Shown piece by piece: positions 1-9,553 of a stretch of 64,000 nucleotides of DNA (the stretch's first letter is position 1; every line of letters starts with the position of its first letter). Source of the DNA: Hydractinia symbiolongicarpus (lineage: Eukaryota; Cnidaria; Hydrozoa; Anthoathecata; Hydractiniidae); NCBI RefSeq assembly GCF_029227915.1, contig NC_079882.1, forward strand, positions 29,254,001 through 29,318,000, read 5' to 3'. The notes beneath the pieces were generated by a model, which did no database searches, was not told where the DNA came from, and saw only the letters and a list, made by a program, of their open reading frames with translations. A program made the position numbers and the translations under genes.

Positions 1-1542
1 GGGGCAAATGGTAATGACATGTTTTATTAAATTAAAATAAATATCAAATTTCACATTAAGGAAAAACAAAAATAGCTTCAAAAGTTCCTTCTTTGGGCAC
101 ATATCACTTCAGATTCCTTAAAAAAATTATGTGTATATTATATATCAATAATACAATGTGTCTTATATAAACAGGGAATTCCATGAGACGCGTGCGATCG
201 CACGCGCACGCGCCCACACACGTGCAACAGCTATTCAGGCGTGCGATTCATCGCACGCGCTAATTACGCTCTTTACTCTCGTAAAATAAAAAAAATTAAC
301 GAAGGAATTATAAAAGTTGATTGTCTACAGCGTAGTTAATGTCGCCGTTTAAGGCTATGCTTTAAGCATTTAACTATTAAAAACTGTATTCCAAAAATCA
401 ATCGTTTTACATCGACAGCTTCAACTGTATCATTAAAAACAGTTAATAACCACTTGTGGTTAAATTAAATTTTTTTTAAAAACGTTAATTAAACGCCGTG
501 TTTTTTTCCCGTGTTTAAATTAAATATGTTGAACATTTTATTTTAAAATTCCTAACTGTGTAAACGAACATAACATAATTGTTTTACTTTTAAAAATCTA
601 AAGAACAACTTTAAATTTAAAAACAACTTTAAACTATTCCAAACAAGCCGTCTCCCAAAATCTAACAAACAAAACTTGAAACCTCAATAAATAAAAAATG
701 ACTCCCCTTTTTTACCATTTTTATAGATAATAGATAACCCACGGAGAGACGCGTCACGCTCCTCTTTTTTCGCTTATATCGGGACGGCGCGACAAACTTC
801 TTTGAGCGTGCCGTTTTTCTGTTACCGGCAACGAGGTTCAGAAACAAATAGTCAATTTTGAATTCAATATTCATGTGGCAATATTTCTCATAACAAATCT
901 ACGCGCGCAATACATTTACATGACGCCAATCAGAATGTAAAATGCTATTACAGAATTATGTTGCACGGTAGATTTGAAGCAATTGTATTCCTTTACCTAC
1001 CTAAAAGTTTTAGCAAGAATTAAATTTCCCGATTTCGCGAATTTTTGTGCTTTTCGCGAATTGCTTGTTTAAAGAATGGCACTGTCCCCATTCGCGAAAA
1101 AGTTATCGCGAATTTTTGGCAATTCCGTCATTGGCGAAATAAATTCTTGCGACATTCAATTTTACAAAAGCTTGTTTTTTTTAACAAATTTGAGTATAAG
1201 TCCTTTTGGGATGAAGGGGGTTTCCTGCCGCCATGGTTATTTTCAAATATAATTTAAACTTATTTTTTTATTCCTCTTTTTTTAAGCACTGATCTCATGC
1301 TACAAAATGTGTGTATTGGAATTAGCTTTTGTTTTAGCTGCAAGTGTGTGGACATTAAATCGAGTTTACATTATGCGCACTGAAGAAGTACATGATGCCT
1401 AGGAGTAAACTTGCAATCTTTACGCAGATGAAAAAACAAAACAAAGGTTATTCCAATTCTCGACCGATAATAAACGTAGTCCGCTTAAGAAACATCTGGG
1501 GTAGCGGTTGACGTGGTTTTCTGTTTGATAAACAGCAGCTAG
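1..1542. other. AT-rich host flank left of the Polinton, no gene seen
   Basis: No convincing coding exon is visible. Two GC-rich palindromes lie close together: GCGTGCGATCGCACGC at 190-205 (perfect) and GCGTGCGA-ttca-TCGCACGC at 239-258. Between about 1020 and 1150 the motif TTCGCGAA and its relatives recur, which looks like an old dispersed repeat. Short open frames here have no recognisable domain and are treated as chance. Confidence 0.6.
1538..1542 (+). repeat. Candidate target-site duplication, left copy
   Basis: GCTAG immediately precedes the left repeat and also follows the right one. Polintons normally make 6-bp duplications. Here only 5 bases match outright (GCTAGA against GCTAGC over six), and because AGCTAG/CTAGCT are reverse complements the same bases could instead be the outermost part of the inverted repeat. 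Confidence 0.4.
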
Positions 1543-1543
1543 A

Positions 1544-1745
1544 GTAAGGGATGAATATAAACAGTTTTTATGTATTTAACGGTCAAACCCCTATTAAAAA
1601 ACGTTGCTTTTAGACCCCCTAAAAAAGCTGTGACGTCACAGATTTCATCATGCCTCAAGTGAGTAAACAAAGTCACGTGACATTATGACGGCACTCGACA
1701 AAACTGCTGACAAACGCGCATGCGCAAATCTGTTTGATTAGGGAA
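1544..1745 (+). repeat. Left terminal inverted repeat of the Polinton
   Basis: It starts GTAAGGGATGAATATAAACAG and matches the reverse complement of 18381-18592 with scattered substitutions and small indels, including the runs around TGACGTCA, GTCACGTGAC, GGCACTCGACAAAACTGCTG and CGCAAATCTGTTTGA. Similarity becomes patchy after about 1745 but a looser match (CTCAAA-TTG...) continues, and both ends later show TATAATAAA just before the first gene. The exact first base is uncertain by one or two because the flank is palindromic. Confidence 0.9.
1631..1681. promoter_or_regulatory. CRE and E-box palindromes in the left inverted repeat
   Basis: TGACGTCA at 1631-1638 is the consensus CREB/ATF site, embedded in CTGTGACGTCACAG. 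GTCACGTGAC at 1672-1681 contains the CACGTG E-box. Both are preserved in the diverged right repeat (18456-18505). They lie about 130-180 bp upstream of the polymerase start, so a role in driving the first gene is plausible. Binding is inferred only from the consensus. Confidence 0.5.
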
Positions 1746-1793
1746 ATTCCCTACTCAAATTGCGACCGCTGTTAGTTGAAGTCCAAAATCTGT

Positions 1794-1814
1794 ATATAAT
1801 AAAAAAGAGAAATG
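1794..1814 (+). promoter_or_regulatory. TATAA-type start-site element of POLB
   Basis: TATAATAAAAAAGAGAAATG. The same arrangement (TATAA, short A/G-rich spacer, ATG) precedes 8257 (CATATAAGAAAAGATG) and the intact BRO gene at 9549 (TGTATAAGAAAAATG). Confidence 0.45.
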
Positions 1815-4800
1815 AGTTGGTTCAAGAATGTAATTAGTAAATTATATAGCGCTGTCTCAGCGCCAGTAGCAGCAACTCGCGATGCTCTTGCGGGTCGACT
1901 ACAGAGCGTGCGAGACACTGTTACTTCTTATTATAACAAGGCGAGGGCACAAATTGCTGGAAGGCCAACGCTGCACGACGAAATCGAAGCCGAAGCGCGA
2001 GAGGACTTTTACGATGCTGGAGACATACAAGACGAATACAGCGGAATCGAAGACATCAAGCACATGTTCCCACAAGAGAAAAACCGATCCGAAGGCGTCG
2101 AAGACATTCAACATATTTTTGACGAAAATGACACACAGATGTTGGAAGACGGAAATCGCGTCAAGACATGGCGGTTCAACAAGAACCTTAATCAGCCACT
2201 GGCGGAGGCCATCATGCGAAAAATTACGCCCTACATAGACATGAGAGTCAAGGTAGTCTACAGTTTTGCTTGCACCATCTACGAAGCAGGAGGTGGCACG
2301 GCTCCGTATCACAAGACCAAGGGAAGCGAAGGATCGCTTACGAGCCTAGCTGACATCGAAGCCTTTATCGAAAAATGCGAAATGCAGCGATTAGATCTAG
2401 GAGATCATGAGTTTTGGGGGAAGGCGTACTTGCCACCAGAAAGAACAATCGAGACCCCAGGATCGTACGAAGGGAAAATAGTCTTCCAGCATGTGCAGAT
2501 CAAGATCATCTCCACAAGGGAGCCCCTGTTAGGCTGTGGACCTTTGCCAGACTGGTTGCGAAAGAAGAGGTGCATCTACGCTGTGGATGGTAAAGAAGAG
2601 CGAACGGACAACCTATGTGTCTGGCGATGACTAGCCATCGAAAAGATGGCCGGGGTAGAACGTGGAACAGAGTACATTACTAGGCCAGCTCTCGCACTAG
2701 CACGCGAGTACTATGAGAATCCTAAACTAAAGAGGGAAGATGTACGTGCTACGAAGCTCGTTGACTTTGAGGGGATAGCGAAGCGCTTCAAGATTAACAT
2801 CAGAGTCTTTGAGCCCCTGACAAATTCTGAAAAGGCACCCTGGAGGCTCGTGTACGGTCAGAAAGATTTAGACACGATCAACCTCGGCCACTGGGACGGA
2901 CACTGTTTTTACATTAAAAAGATAGATGTTTTAACGCAACACTGGAAGTGCATGGTCTGCAAACAGCGATTCACGCAAGTCTGTCATCTCGCAAGGCACA
3001 CAAAGGAAGAGTGTGAAGGAAAAAAGCCGACTATCATCTGCAAAGGAAAGAAGGTCAAGCGCATGCCTAGCAAGTCAGAGAAGGTCTTTCACGGTGAGGG
3101 CTTCAGTTATGACGCTTGTAAATGGCTCAAGCACATGTCGAGGGAAACTGGAAGACACATCCATCACGCACTCTGTGGGCATGAACGAGTCATACGCTAT
3201 GGCAAAAAGGAAAACCAAGTCTACCTTGTAGACGGCTATGAGCCAGAGACTAAGACAGTCTATGAGTACCACGGTTGCAAGTGGCACGGATGCCCCTGCC
3301 AAGGAACAAACAAAAATCGATATACGGCCACCAAGTCAAAGGAGGAAGGCATCCGAAAACTTGGCTACAACCTCGTGACAGTGTGGGAGTGTGAGAGCCC
3401 ACCCAAAGCTAAGAGGTACTTCAAGAAAAAATTTCGACCCTACCCTCACTACATCGTGTTTGATTTCGAGGCCCTCATGCTCCCTCTGAATCAGCGGCAA
3501 ACAGCAGACCTGATGTATATATCGGAGCATGTGCCGGTCAGCGTCGCTATTCACGATAGTCTGAACGGAGATCCAACGTTCCTAGAGCACGATGATCCCA
3601 AGATCTTGGTTAAACGGTCTGTGGAGCAGCTCGACAAGAGACACGCCCACATCGTGGAAGAGGTGGAGAGAATGTACCCGAGACCCAATGATTTTGACAT
3701 GCTTCCAGATAAGACTCAGAAGGCATGGAACGAGTGGGTAAACCAAGTGGCCGTGATCGGCTTCAACAGTGGCAAGTATGACCTGAACATGATCAAGCGG
3801 TACTTTGTCGATCAAATTGTCAGAAACGATAGCGAAAAATCAACGTGGCGAAGAAAGACAACGACTACATGTTCCTGACGACCTCGAGGTTCAAATTTCT
3901 CGATATCAAAAATTTTCTCGCTCCTGGTCTGAGCTACGACCAATGGTGCAAGTCTCTGGATTGCAAGCTCGAAAAGCTGGTGTTCCCATACGAGTGGCTG
4001 ACGAGCTATGACAAGCTAAACCACGTCGGACCTGTGGCGTACGAACACTTCTATAACAGTCTTAGTGGGAAAAACACCCTCTCTCTTGATGAGTACGAAA
4101 CATTCCGTGCAGAGTTTTACAAACGAGGCTGCGTCACCATGATGGATTGGTTGCGCGAGTACAATCTAGCCGACGTGGAACCCTTCATCGAAGCCGTGGA
4201 CAAGACAAGGTTGCAGTACTACGACGACGAGATAGACATTTTGAAAGACGCGGTAAGCATTCCAGGCGTATCGATGCGCTACGTCTTAAACAAGTCTCTA
4301 CGATTGAATCCAAAGCTAGAGCTATACGCGCCAGGAGAACCATGCAAGCACAAGTGTAATGTAGACTGCTTCAACAAGAGTTGCAAGGCGTGCAAAAAGG
4401 TGCAAAAGGCTTGCACTGAGTGCACGAAGAATGAGGTGTATGAACTGCTTCAAACGGGCATGGTGGGAGGGCCTGCCATCGTGTTCTGCAGGTACCACGA
4501 GAGAGACGTGACGGGTATCAGATCTCACGTAAACGAGGACGCCAAAATGTGCAAGAGCGTGCCCGGTTACGACGCAAACTTGCTGTACCCGAGTACGTTG
4601 ATGAACTACTTTCCTTGTGGGAAGGAAAAGCTTATCAAGATCAAACCACCCACGGCTGAGCACAACATCAGACTGTTGATAGAAGGTATGCAAAATGGAT
4701 CCCTCTTTGGTTTTGCGCAGGTCGACATCGAGGTCCCTCTGGAACTGTATGACAAATTCAGCGAGATGGCTCCGCTATTTTTGGTCAAGGAGATACCCGA

Positions 4801-5818
4801 CAATCAAATCCCCGAGCACATGCACGAGTACCTAAAAGCAACAGGGCGCAAACGTATTTCAGGCACACGTAAGGTCCTAGGGTTGATGAAAGCTGAAAAG
4901 ATCTTGCTGTTCACAACCTTGCTTGAGTGGTACCTTGACCATAGCCTGAAGGTGACAGCGTTTCACCAATTTATCAAATATAAGCGAGGTAAACCGTTTG
5001 CGTGGTTTCCGGAAGAAATTGCGGATGCACGACGACAAGCCGATAAGGATCCTGACAAGCGTATTGCTGGAGATACGGCAAAGCTGAAAGGGACCCCGTT
5101 CTATGGGAAAATGAACGAAGATCAAGCGAGGCACGCGAACACCACCTTTACGAGAGATGAAAAGAAGGTGGATGCAGCGATGAGATCGCCGTACCTTGAA
5201 GATCTTGAAGAGATAGGTGATGCTTACGAGATCCGAGAAGGAAAGAAAAAGGTGCATATCGACAGAGCGTACCAGTGCGGCATTGCGGTGTACCAGCTGG
5301 CCAAACTTCGTATGTTGGAATTTTACTACGACTTCATCGACAAGTATGTAGACCGTCGAGACTTTGAGTACGTCTACATGGACACAGACAGTGCATACTT
5401 TTGCGATCTCCGGGGAAGAGTTGCGTGATGTCGTTCGCCCTGAACTGCTTGACGAGTACGACAAAGACGTGAAAAACTGGCTGGTAACCGACAAGTATTC
5501 GAGCCGTACGGGAGGCTTGTTTAAGCTTGAGTTTATGGGGTTTAGAATGATCGCTGACTCAATCAAGTGTTACTTCGTCGAAGGGAAAGAGGGCGAAAGT
5601 TTTCGTGTAAGGGGATGTCGAAGAAGCGGAACGCTATGACATGGGAGAGGTATAAGAACGCGTTGAATGGCTCTATTGACACTGTGAAAAACGTAGGTTT
5701 CCGGGTGCACAACCAGGGGATGGCCACGTACGAACAAAACAAGCTGGGCCTCTCGGCGTTTTATGACAAGCGGAAGGTACTTGAGGATGGTATACATACG
5801 GTGCCTTTGGAATTGTAA
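1812..5818 (+). pseudogene. POLB: Polinton protein-primed DNA polymerase B, broken
   Basis: The element's replicative polymerase. ATG 1812 follows TATAATAAAAAAGAGAA. Visible in order: a basic N-terminal region; a C2H2-like finger near 2950-3010; an endonuclease-like stretch with VDGYEPETKTVYEYHGC (about 3228-3278); exonuclease motif I FDFEA (3459-3473); exonuclease II region GFNSGKYDLN (about 3760-3790); a Cys-rich insert (4342-4425); polymerase motif A YDANLLYPS (Asp at 4571-4573); motif B GTPFYGK (5089-5110); motif C YMDTDS (5385-5402). Breaks: in-frame TGA at 2628-2630 followed by CTAG, and frame changes near 3840, 5410 and 5600. The frame then runs to 5818. The motifs themselves are kept, so decay looks fairly recent. 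The TGA could be a readthrough codon, but the other breaks argue against function. Confidence 0.92.
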
Positions 5819-5963
5819 GTCGCGGATTTAAAAAATGTAAGGGATGCACTATACAAGCAAGTAAAACAGGCTTACAGGTCAAGCTTAAAAGGATGTGAGG
5901 GGGTAGCTTTGGACGCTACCGACTTCACCCCTTACCACGAGGGTTTTGTTTTGAAAAATAAAA

Positions 5964-6595
5964 ATGATGAACGACATAGGCCTCACTGTAGCAATAATTC
6001 TTCCGTACGTCTTGATCGTGCTCTGCTTTTTGCGTTATAGAAGACTTCTAATAAAGATGAGTGAGATTACAGCTATATTTGATGTTGTAGACACGGAAGC
6101 CTTTCAACCCAAAGAAAAACCTATCGACAAACGTCAAGCCTTGAAGGATGCTATACGCAAAGGCAAACAGCATCTCTTGCCGAACAAATGTACAGAAGGA
6201 TTTGTCGACAAAGCTCCAGATGAGGTGATCGAAAAAGCGTACGCCGACTATGTTCAACGAGAGCTCCACTAAAAAAGGGAGAAAAGACCGCCAAGGCACT
6301 ATCTTCACATGCGATTAGCATGTACGCCAAAGCTGTAGGTAATGTTGTTCAACTCGATAGTGCGGAGGGTCTGAAAAAAGACATCGAGGAAGACCCGATT
6401 ATCAAGGACTCCATGGCAGATTTGGGGATCCTTGTGTACTCTGCCTTTGGGAAATTTCTGGCTCCGCTCTTGGTTGCAGCTCATACAATTAGCCATGTCT
6501 TCCAGCATGTGTCCAAGACAGATGAAAAGCGAGATGACAAACAGCAAGAAAAAGATGGGGAGCAGTCTTTCGAAGTTTCACATGAGCAATCGTGA
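5964..6595 (+). pseudogene. Polinton small membrane protein, split by a frameshift
   Basis: Frame 1 (5964-6272) encodes a hydrophobic helix near residues 6-24 (LTVAIILPYVLIVLCFL) and then a charged domain starting MSEITAIFDVV. An inner ATG at 6058 could be the true start if the helix is not translated. The stop lies just before an A6 run. From about 6275 the next frame continues with a second hydrophobic segment (GKFLAPLLVAAHTI) and a charged tail to 6595. The two halves read as one protein with a frame change near 6270. A programmed shift is unlikely because the stop precedes the A-run. It lies between polymerase and ATPase in the rightward block. Function unknown; a virion membrane protein is possible. 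Confidence 0.6.
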
Positions 6596-6907
6596 AAATA
6601 TTGATAGTGTAAGCAGGGGGAAAATGCTCAGAATAAGAGCACGGTACACAGATTGGTGTGGTATCTACGGTGACTCCCACTCATGCCTGTGGTGGAAAGC
6701 TGATCGCTTTCCACCACAGGCGTGTAATTTAGTGAGGACTTCGTATAAGAACGCGATAAGATACGCCTTCGGTCGTTTAAAACAGTAGATGGCTTTCCCA
6801 TCGTTGTAGGTGGTATGAGATCTAGGGTCCACCACCCCCGATCGGGACACTTCAGGACTTCTTTTCATCTACTATTTTTCCAACCCATGAAGTCTCCAAC
6901 TAAATAA
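6596..6907. other. Intergenic stretch with a strong hairpin
   Basis: No ORF was credited. It contains the 16-bp hairpin at 6685-6721 and a weaker GGTGGT...ACCACC pairing near 6808-6835, then leads into the TAAATAAATG start of the next gene. Confidence 0.6.
6685..6721. terminator. Perfect 16-bp hairpin, candidate 3'-end signal
   Basis: GCCTGTGGTGGAAAGC (6685-6700), loop TGATC, then the exact reverse complement (6706-6721). It sits about 90 bp after the 5964-6595 gene. It is one of several palindromes at gene ends in this element. Confidence 0.6.
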
Positions 6908-7318
6908 ATGAGTGAATCTAACCAAGTCATAACCAAGAAGAATGAGGGTCGTGTTGCTGCTGGCAAGAGACTTGCTGAATGAAATCGCAAGAACAAGGCT
7001 GACTTACAGAAGAACGTGGGCAAAAGTACTTCGCAAGAGGGTCAGGAACCTGTCGCAGGTCCTGACAAGTTCAGTGTATATCTCTATGTCGCTGGAGGTA
7101 TTGCCGTACTTGCCGCTTGCGTGGCAGTCTATTACATACGTAAAAAGCCTGCTGAAACCCCATCACCTAGCGTCTCCACAGGTGCGCCCGTGTCAGCGGA
7201 AGGGCCGTCTCAACCCACGCAAAAGCAACGCGATCGCCTGGCGGCCGTGTCAGCGGAAGGGCGAAGCCCGTCTCCGCAGGAGCAAGAGCGTCATATCGAC
7301 ATTTTCAAGATGCGATAA
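6908..7318 (+). pseudogene. Single-pass Polinton membrane protein with one in-frame TGA
   Basis: The start lies in the motif TAAATAAATG. 24 codons (MSESNQVITKK...GKRLAE) are followed by TGA at 6980-6982, after which the same frame stays open to 7318 with one transmembrane helix (YVAGGIAVLAACVAVYYI) and a polar tail. A basic N-terminus plus one helix is a layout I associate with a small conserved Polinton protein of unknown function. The tail (VSAEGPSQ..., then RLAAVSAEGRSPS) is translated from the GC-rich repeat at 7187-7290. The single TGA is the only defect seen, so readthrough or a recent G-to-A change from Trp are both possible. Confidence 0.6.
7187..7290. repeat. GC-rich palindromic repeat, copy A, inside a coding frame
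   Basis: Contains two GTGTCAGCGGAAGGGC units, GATCGCCTGGCGGCC and TCTCCGCAGGAGCA, all shared with copies at 10293-10375, 11298-11341 and 14889-14967. GGGCGAAGCCC inside it is a small hairpin. It lies in frame within the tail of the 6908-7318 protein. Confidence 0.75.
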
Positions 7319-7328
7319 CCTATAATAA

Positions 7329-7580
7329 ATGAGCTCTAACGTTACACCCATGGAAAAAGAAGTCCTCGACATAATCTATGAAACAGTCGTGGATCTAGGC
7401 TTTACGTTCACCTACGCCATAACCGGGAAAAAAATGCTGGGAATCTCTAGCCCCAGCACCAAGATGGATACCAGCGACGTGCTGAAGATGTTGGCGTACT
7501 TTTCAGCGGGTCGAGGCTCGCGGGAATTTGTGGTAGCAAAGGGGTGGATTCCGGCATCTATCGTACCAAAGCCTAAGTAA
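7329..7580 (+). CDS. Small conserved Polinton protein, unknown function
   Basis: 83 residues, intact, beginning MSSNVTPMEKEVLDIIYETV. The start is set by CCTATAATAAATG, the TAAATG-type motif of several genes here. Mixed hydrophobic/polar with a moderately hydrophobic segment (TVVDLGFTFTYAITGKKMLGI) and a basic, Pro-containing end. No catalytic motif seen. It begins 10 bp after the preceding gene and ends 56 bp before the ATPase, so it belongs to the rightward block. Its position beside the packaging ATPase suggests a virion or assembly role, by inference only. Confidence 0.6.
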   Translation: MSSNVTPMEKEVLDIIYETVVDLGFTFTYAITGKKMLGISSPSTKMDTSDVLKMLAYFSAGRGSREFVVAKGWIPASIVPKPK

Positions 7581-7636
7581 GTCTACAAGGTTTATGTCTG
7601 CCCAAGGCAAACACACAGCAATACCCTCAGAATAAA

Positions 7637-8243
7637 ATGGACATTGTCAAAGACCCGCATACGGCAATCTTTACTGGACCTACAAGCTGTGGCAAGACGC
7701 AGCGTGTCCTGAATTTGATTGAGAACGAGTATAGGCAGCATTTTGACAACATTGTCATTCTCTGCCCTACAATCCGCTGGAATAAGACCTATCAAGAGAG
7801 GTCCTCGCTGTGGAAAGATGACTACGTGTTTCTGGTGGAGCCCAAGGAGCAGCTGTTCGATGGATCCAAAAACTGTCGTCATTGCTGGCGGGCGAAGAGT
7901 CGTTGTTTATCGTTGACGATATGATAGCCGAGACGATGCTTGATAAAAAGCGACAGCCCTTGCTTGAGCTTGCCATCAGTGGTAGACATCGCAAACACAG
8001 TCTCTGGCTACTAACGCAGTCGTATACCGCCTTGCCGAATAACCTTCGAAGGCAAAAAAAGCAGTTGTTCATGTGGTACCCCACGAACGATCGGATTTGA
8101 AATTGATCGACGAGGAAACAAACATGATCAGCGACTGGGAAAACATCAAGGCTCAGCTCAAAAAGTCAAAGCACGCTTGCTTGTACGTAATACTGGAGCA
8201 TCCTAGAAGTTACAAGATTGTTGGATGCAAGTTAGACTCTTGA
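7637..8243 (+). pseudogene. A32/FtsK-like genome-packaging ATPase, broken
   Basis: In Polintons and related viruses this ATPase pumps DNA into the capsid. Walker A GPTSCGKT is at 7676-7699 and a Walker B-like FIVDD at about 7907-7921. A later LLTQSYTALP segment is compatible with the sensor region, and the frame ends at TGA 8241-8243. Start ATG 7637 follows AGAATAAA. Three frames are needed: 7637 to about 7875, about 7880-8095 and about 8097-8243, so there are two frameshifts. Combined length (about 200 codons) suits the family. Motifs are intact despite the breaks. Confidence 0.85.
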
Positions 8244-8256
8244 CATATAAGAAAAG

Positions 8257-8454
8257 ATGGATAATGAGAGCGTAATTAAAGCTGTGTATCAGGCTCTTTT
8301 GACAGCCCACGACAGACTGATAGATGCAGTGCATGATGACGATGACAGCAAACTAGTACACACGACTCGGGATATTGAAGAGTTATGCAAAAAATATCCA
8401 TGGCTTCCTCAGCTTGGTGTTCATTATTGGATCTATGAGCCTTGGCGTGTATAG
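8257..8454 (+). CDS. Short ORF of unknown function, possibly truncated
   Basis: 65 codons starting MDNESVIKAVYQALLTAHDR, acidic and probably helical, with the upstream signal CATATAAGAAAAG. Its last codons (EPWRV, then TAG) are read from GAGCCTTGGCGTGTATA at 8437-8453. The same 17 bases occur at 8738-8754 and 9526-9542 as the leader of BRO genes. The original 3' part was therefore probably replaced by the duplicated BRO leader. No family recognised. Confidence 0.45.
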   Translation: MDNESVIKAVYQALLTAHDRLIDAVHDDDDSKLVHTTRDIEELCKKYPWLPQLGVHYWIYEPWRV

Positions 8455-8476
8455 TGCCTGCGCTCAAAGACTCAAC

Positions 8477-8506
8477 TTTTTTGTAGATTCACAAGGCTAC
8501 AAAAAA
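8477..8506. terminator. 10-bp hairpin after ORF 8257-8454
   Basis: TTTTTTGTAG (8477-8486), loop ATTCACAAGG, CTACAAAAAA (8497-8506). Perfect stem 23 bp after the stop codon; a candidate transcript-end signal. Confidence 0.55.
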
Positions 8507-8536
8507 TATCGTCAGCTTACCACTCCTTGACAAGGT

Positions 8537-8698
8537 GTGTACAGATCTGTCCACACCCAGTCAAACACAGTTTTGCTGCCAGAGCCAGGCCTTTATTGCT
8601 TCCTTTTGAGGTGTGGCAGACCTGAGTCAGAACCCTTTTTGGAATGGGTTGTAGAGGAAGTGCTGCCCCGGAAAATGCGAAGGCTTGATGGATCTAAT
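8537..8698 (+). pseudogene. Truncated BRO-N domain fragment (first of three)
   Basis: The translation contains PEPGLYCFLLRCGRPESEP and FLEWVVEEVLPRKM, the C-terminal half of the BRO-N domain, very close to the same segment in the intact BRO gene (LTEPGLYCFLLRC..., FLEWVVEEVLPKEM). The beginning of the domain and the coiled coil are missing. It runs straight into the direct repeat at 8690-8768. It is best read as the remnant of a tandem duplication. Confidence 0.7.
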
Positions 8699-8768
8699 AA
8701 TTTTGTGACTTTTTTCGAATCACAAAAAACTGTGGTTGAGCCTTGGCGTGTATAAGAAAGATCCTTGT
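8690..8768 (+). repeat. BRO terminator-promoter module, direct repeat copy 1
   Basis: GGATC.A.TAATTTTGTGA, then the hairpin TTTTGTGA/TCACAAAA (8701-8708 with 8720-8727), then CTGTGGTTGAGCCTTGGCG and TGTATAAGAAA. A nearly identical block is at 9475-9553, about 785 bp away. It joins an upstream 3' hairpin to a downstream TATAAG leader. Confidence 0.8.
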
Positions 8769-9483
8769 CTTGTTGAATTTAACAATACCAAGTTATATAC
8801 CGTAACCATCAACAGTCGCCCTTGGACTCGTGCTAAAGAAGTAGTACAAGGTGCACTGGAGTACAAAAAAGACACATTTGATACCATCCGCAACCACTGT
8901 AGTCAGGAAAATTACACTCAAAAGTGGCAACTGATCGGTTCCTCCGGGGAACCTGTGAAATGGCCATCCGACCCTCAATACTACGACCTCTACATCAATG
9001 AAGAGGGTATGTATGAGCTGGTGTTTAGAAGCCAGCAACCCAAAGCGAGAAGGTTCAGGAAATATTGCTGCAACACAATGTTCCCAATAATACGTCAAAA
9101 AGTAGAGTTCAAGACCATCGAAGAGCAGCGTCAAGCTCTGGCGCTCCTCAACGACGACTTGGAGGACAGGGATAGACAACTTATGGTGCTGGAGGATGAT
9201 CTTGAAGAAAAAGATAGACAACTTGCGGTACAAGCGCAAGAAATCACAGAGCTACGACAGCGACATGGAACATGTCGCAAGATCCTCGAAAAGATAACGG
9301 GATGGTTATAATCCAAAAGAATAACAACGATGAATATCGCTATATGTGGGCAATAAGGCTATGTAGCGCAAAATATTCACAACAAGTTAACAGATCATCC
9401 CAACGGTCAACTCGTCCAAATGTACATTACAACTGGCTCCAAAATCGTGGATGCATCGATCGCCCGTGTCAGCTTGGATCCAG
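8736..9483 (+). pseudogene. BRO-family gene (second of three), broken
   Basis: BRO proteins are DNA-binding proteins of baculoviruses, other large DNA viruses and phages. BRO-N features are clear: LVEFNNTKLYTVTIN, RPWTRAKEVVQGAL, LYINEEGMYELVFRSQQP and RRFRKYCCNTMFPIIRQK. A coiled coil of repeated DDLEDRDRQL units follows (about 9125-9260). The C-terminal domain is split over other frames (VIIQKNNNDEYRYMWAIRLC, then VQMYITTGSKIVDASIARV), giving frame changes near 9265 and 9395. The expected start after TGTATAAGAAA is ATC instead of ATG, so the initiator is also lost. Paralogue of 9549-10232. Confidence 0.75.
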
Positions 9484-9553
9484 TAATTTTGTGACTTTTT
9501 TCGAATCACAAAAAAAACTGTGGTTGAGCCTTGGCGTGTATAAGAAAAATGTC
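9475..9553 (+). repeat. BRO terminator-promoter module, direct repeat copy 2
   Basis: Same block as 8690-8768: hairpin TTTTGTGA (9487-9494) with TCACAAAA (9506-9513), then GAGCCTTGGCGTGTATA (9526-9542) and AAGAAAAATG, which provides the start of the intact BRO gene. Confidence 0.8.

Noticed and set aside
6265-6290. Programmed frameshift at the A6 run after 6272
   Set aside because: The zero-frame stop precedes the slippery run, so a ribosome could not reach it; a mutation is simpler.
6432-6788. 118-codon frame overlapping the second half of the 5964-6595 gene
   Set aside because: Different frame from the hydrophobic/charged continuation; no domain; reads through the hairpin. Treated as a shadow.
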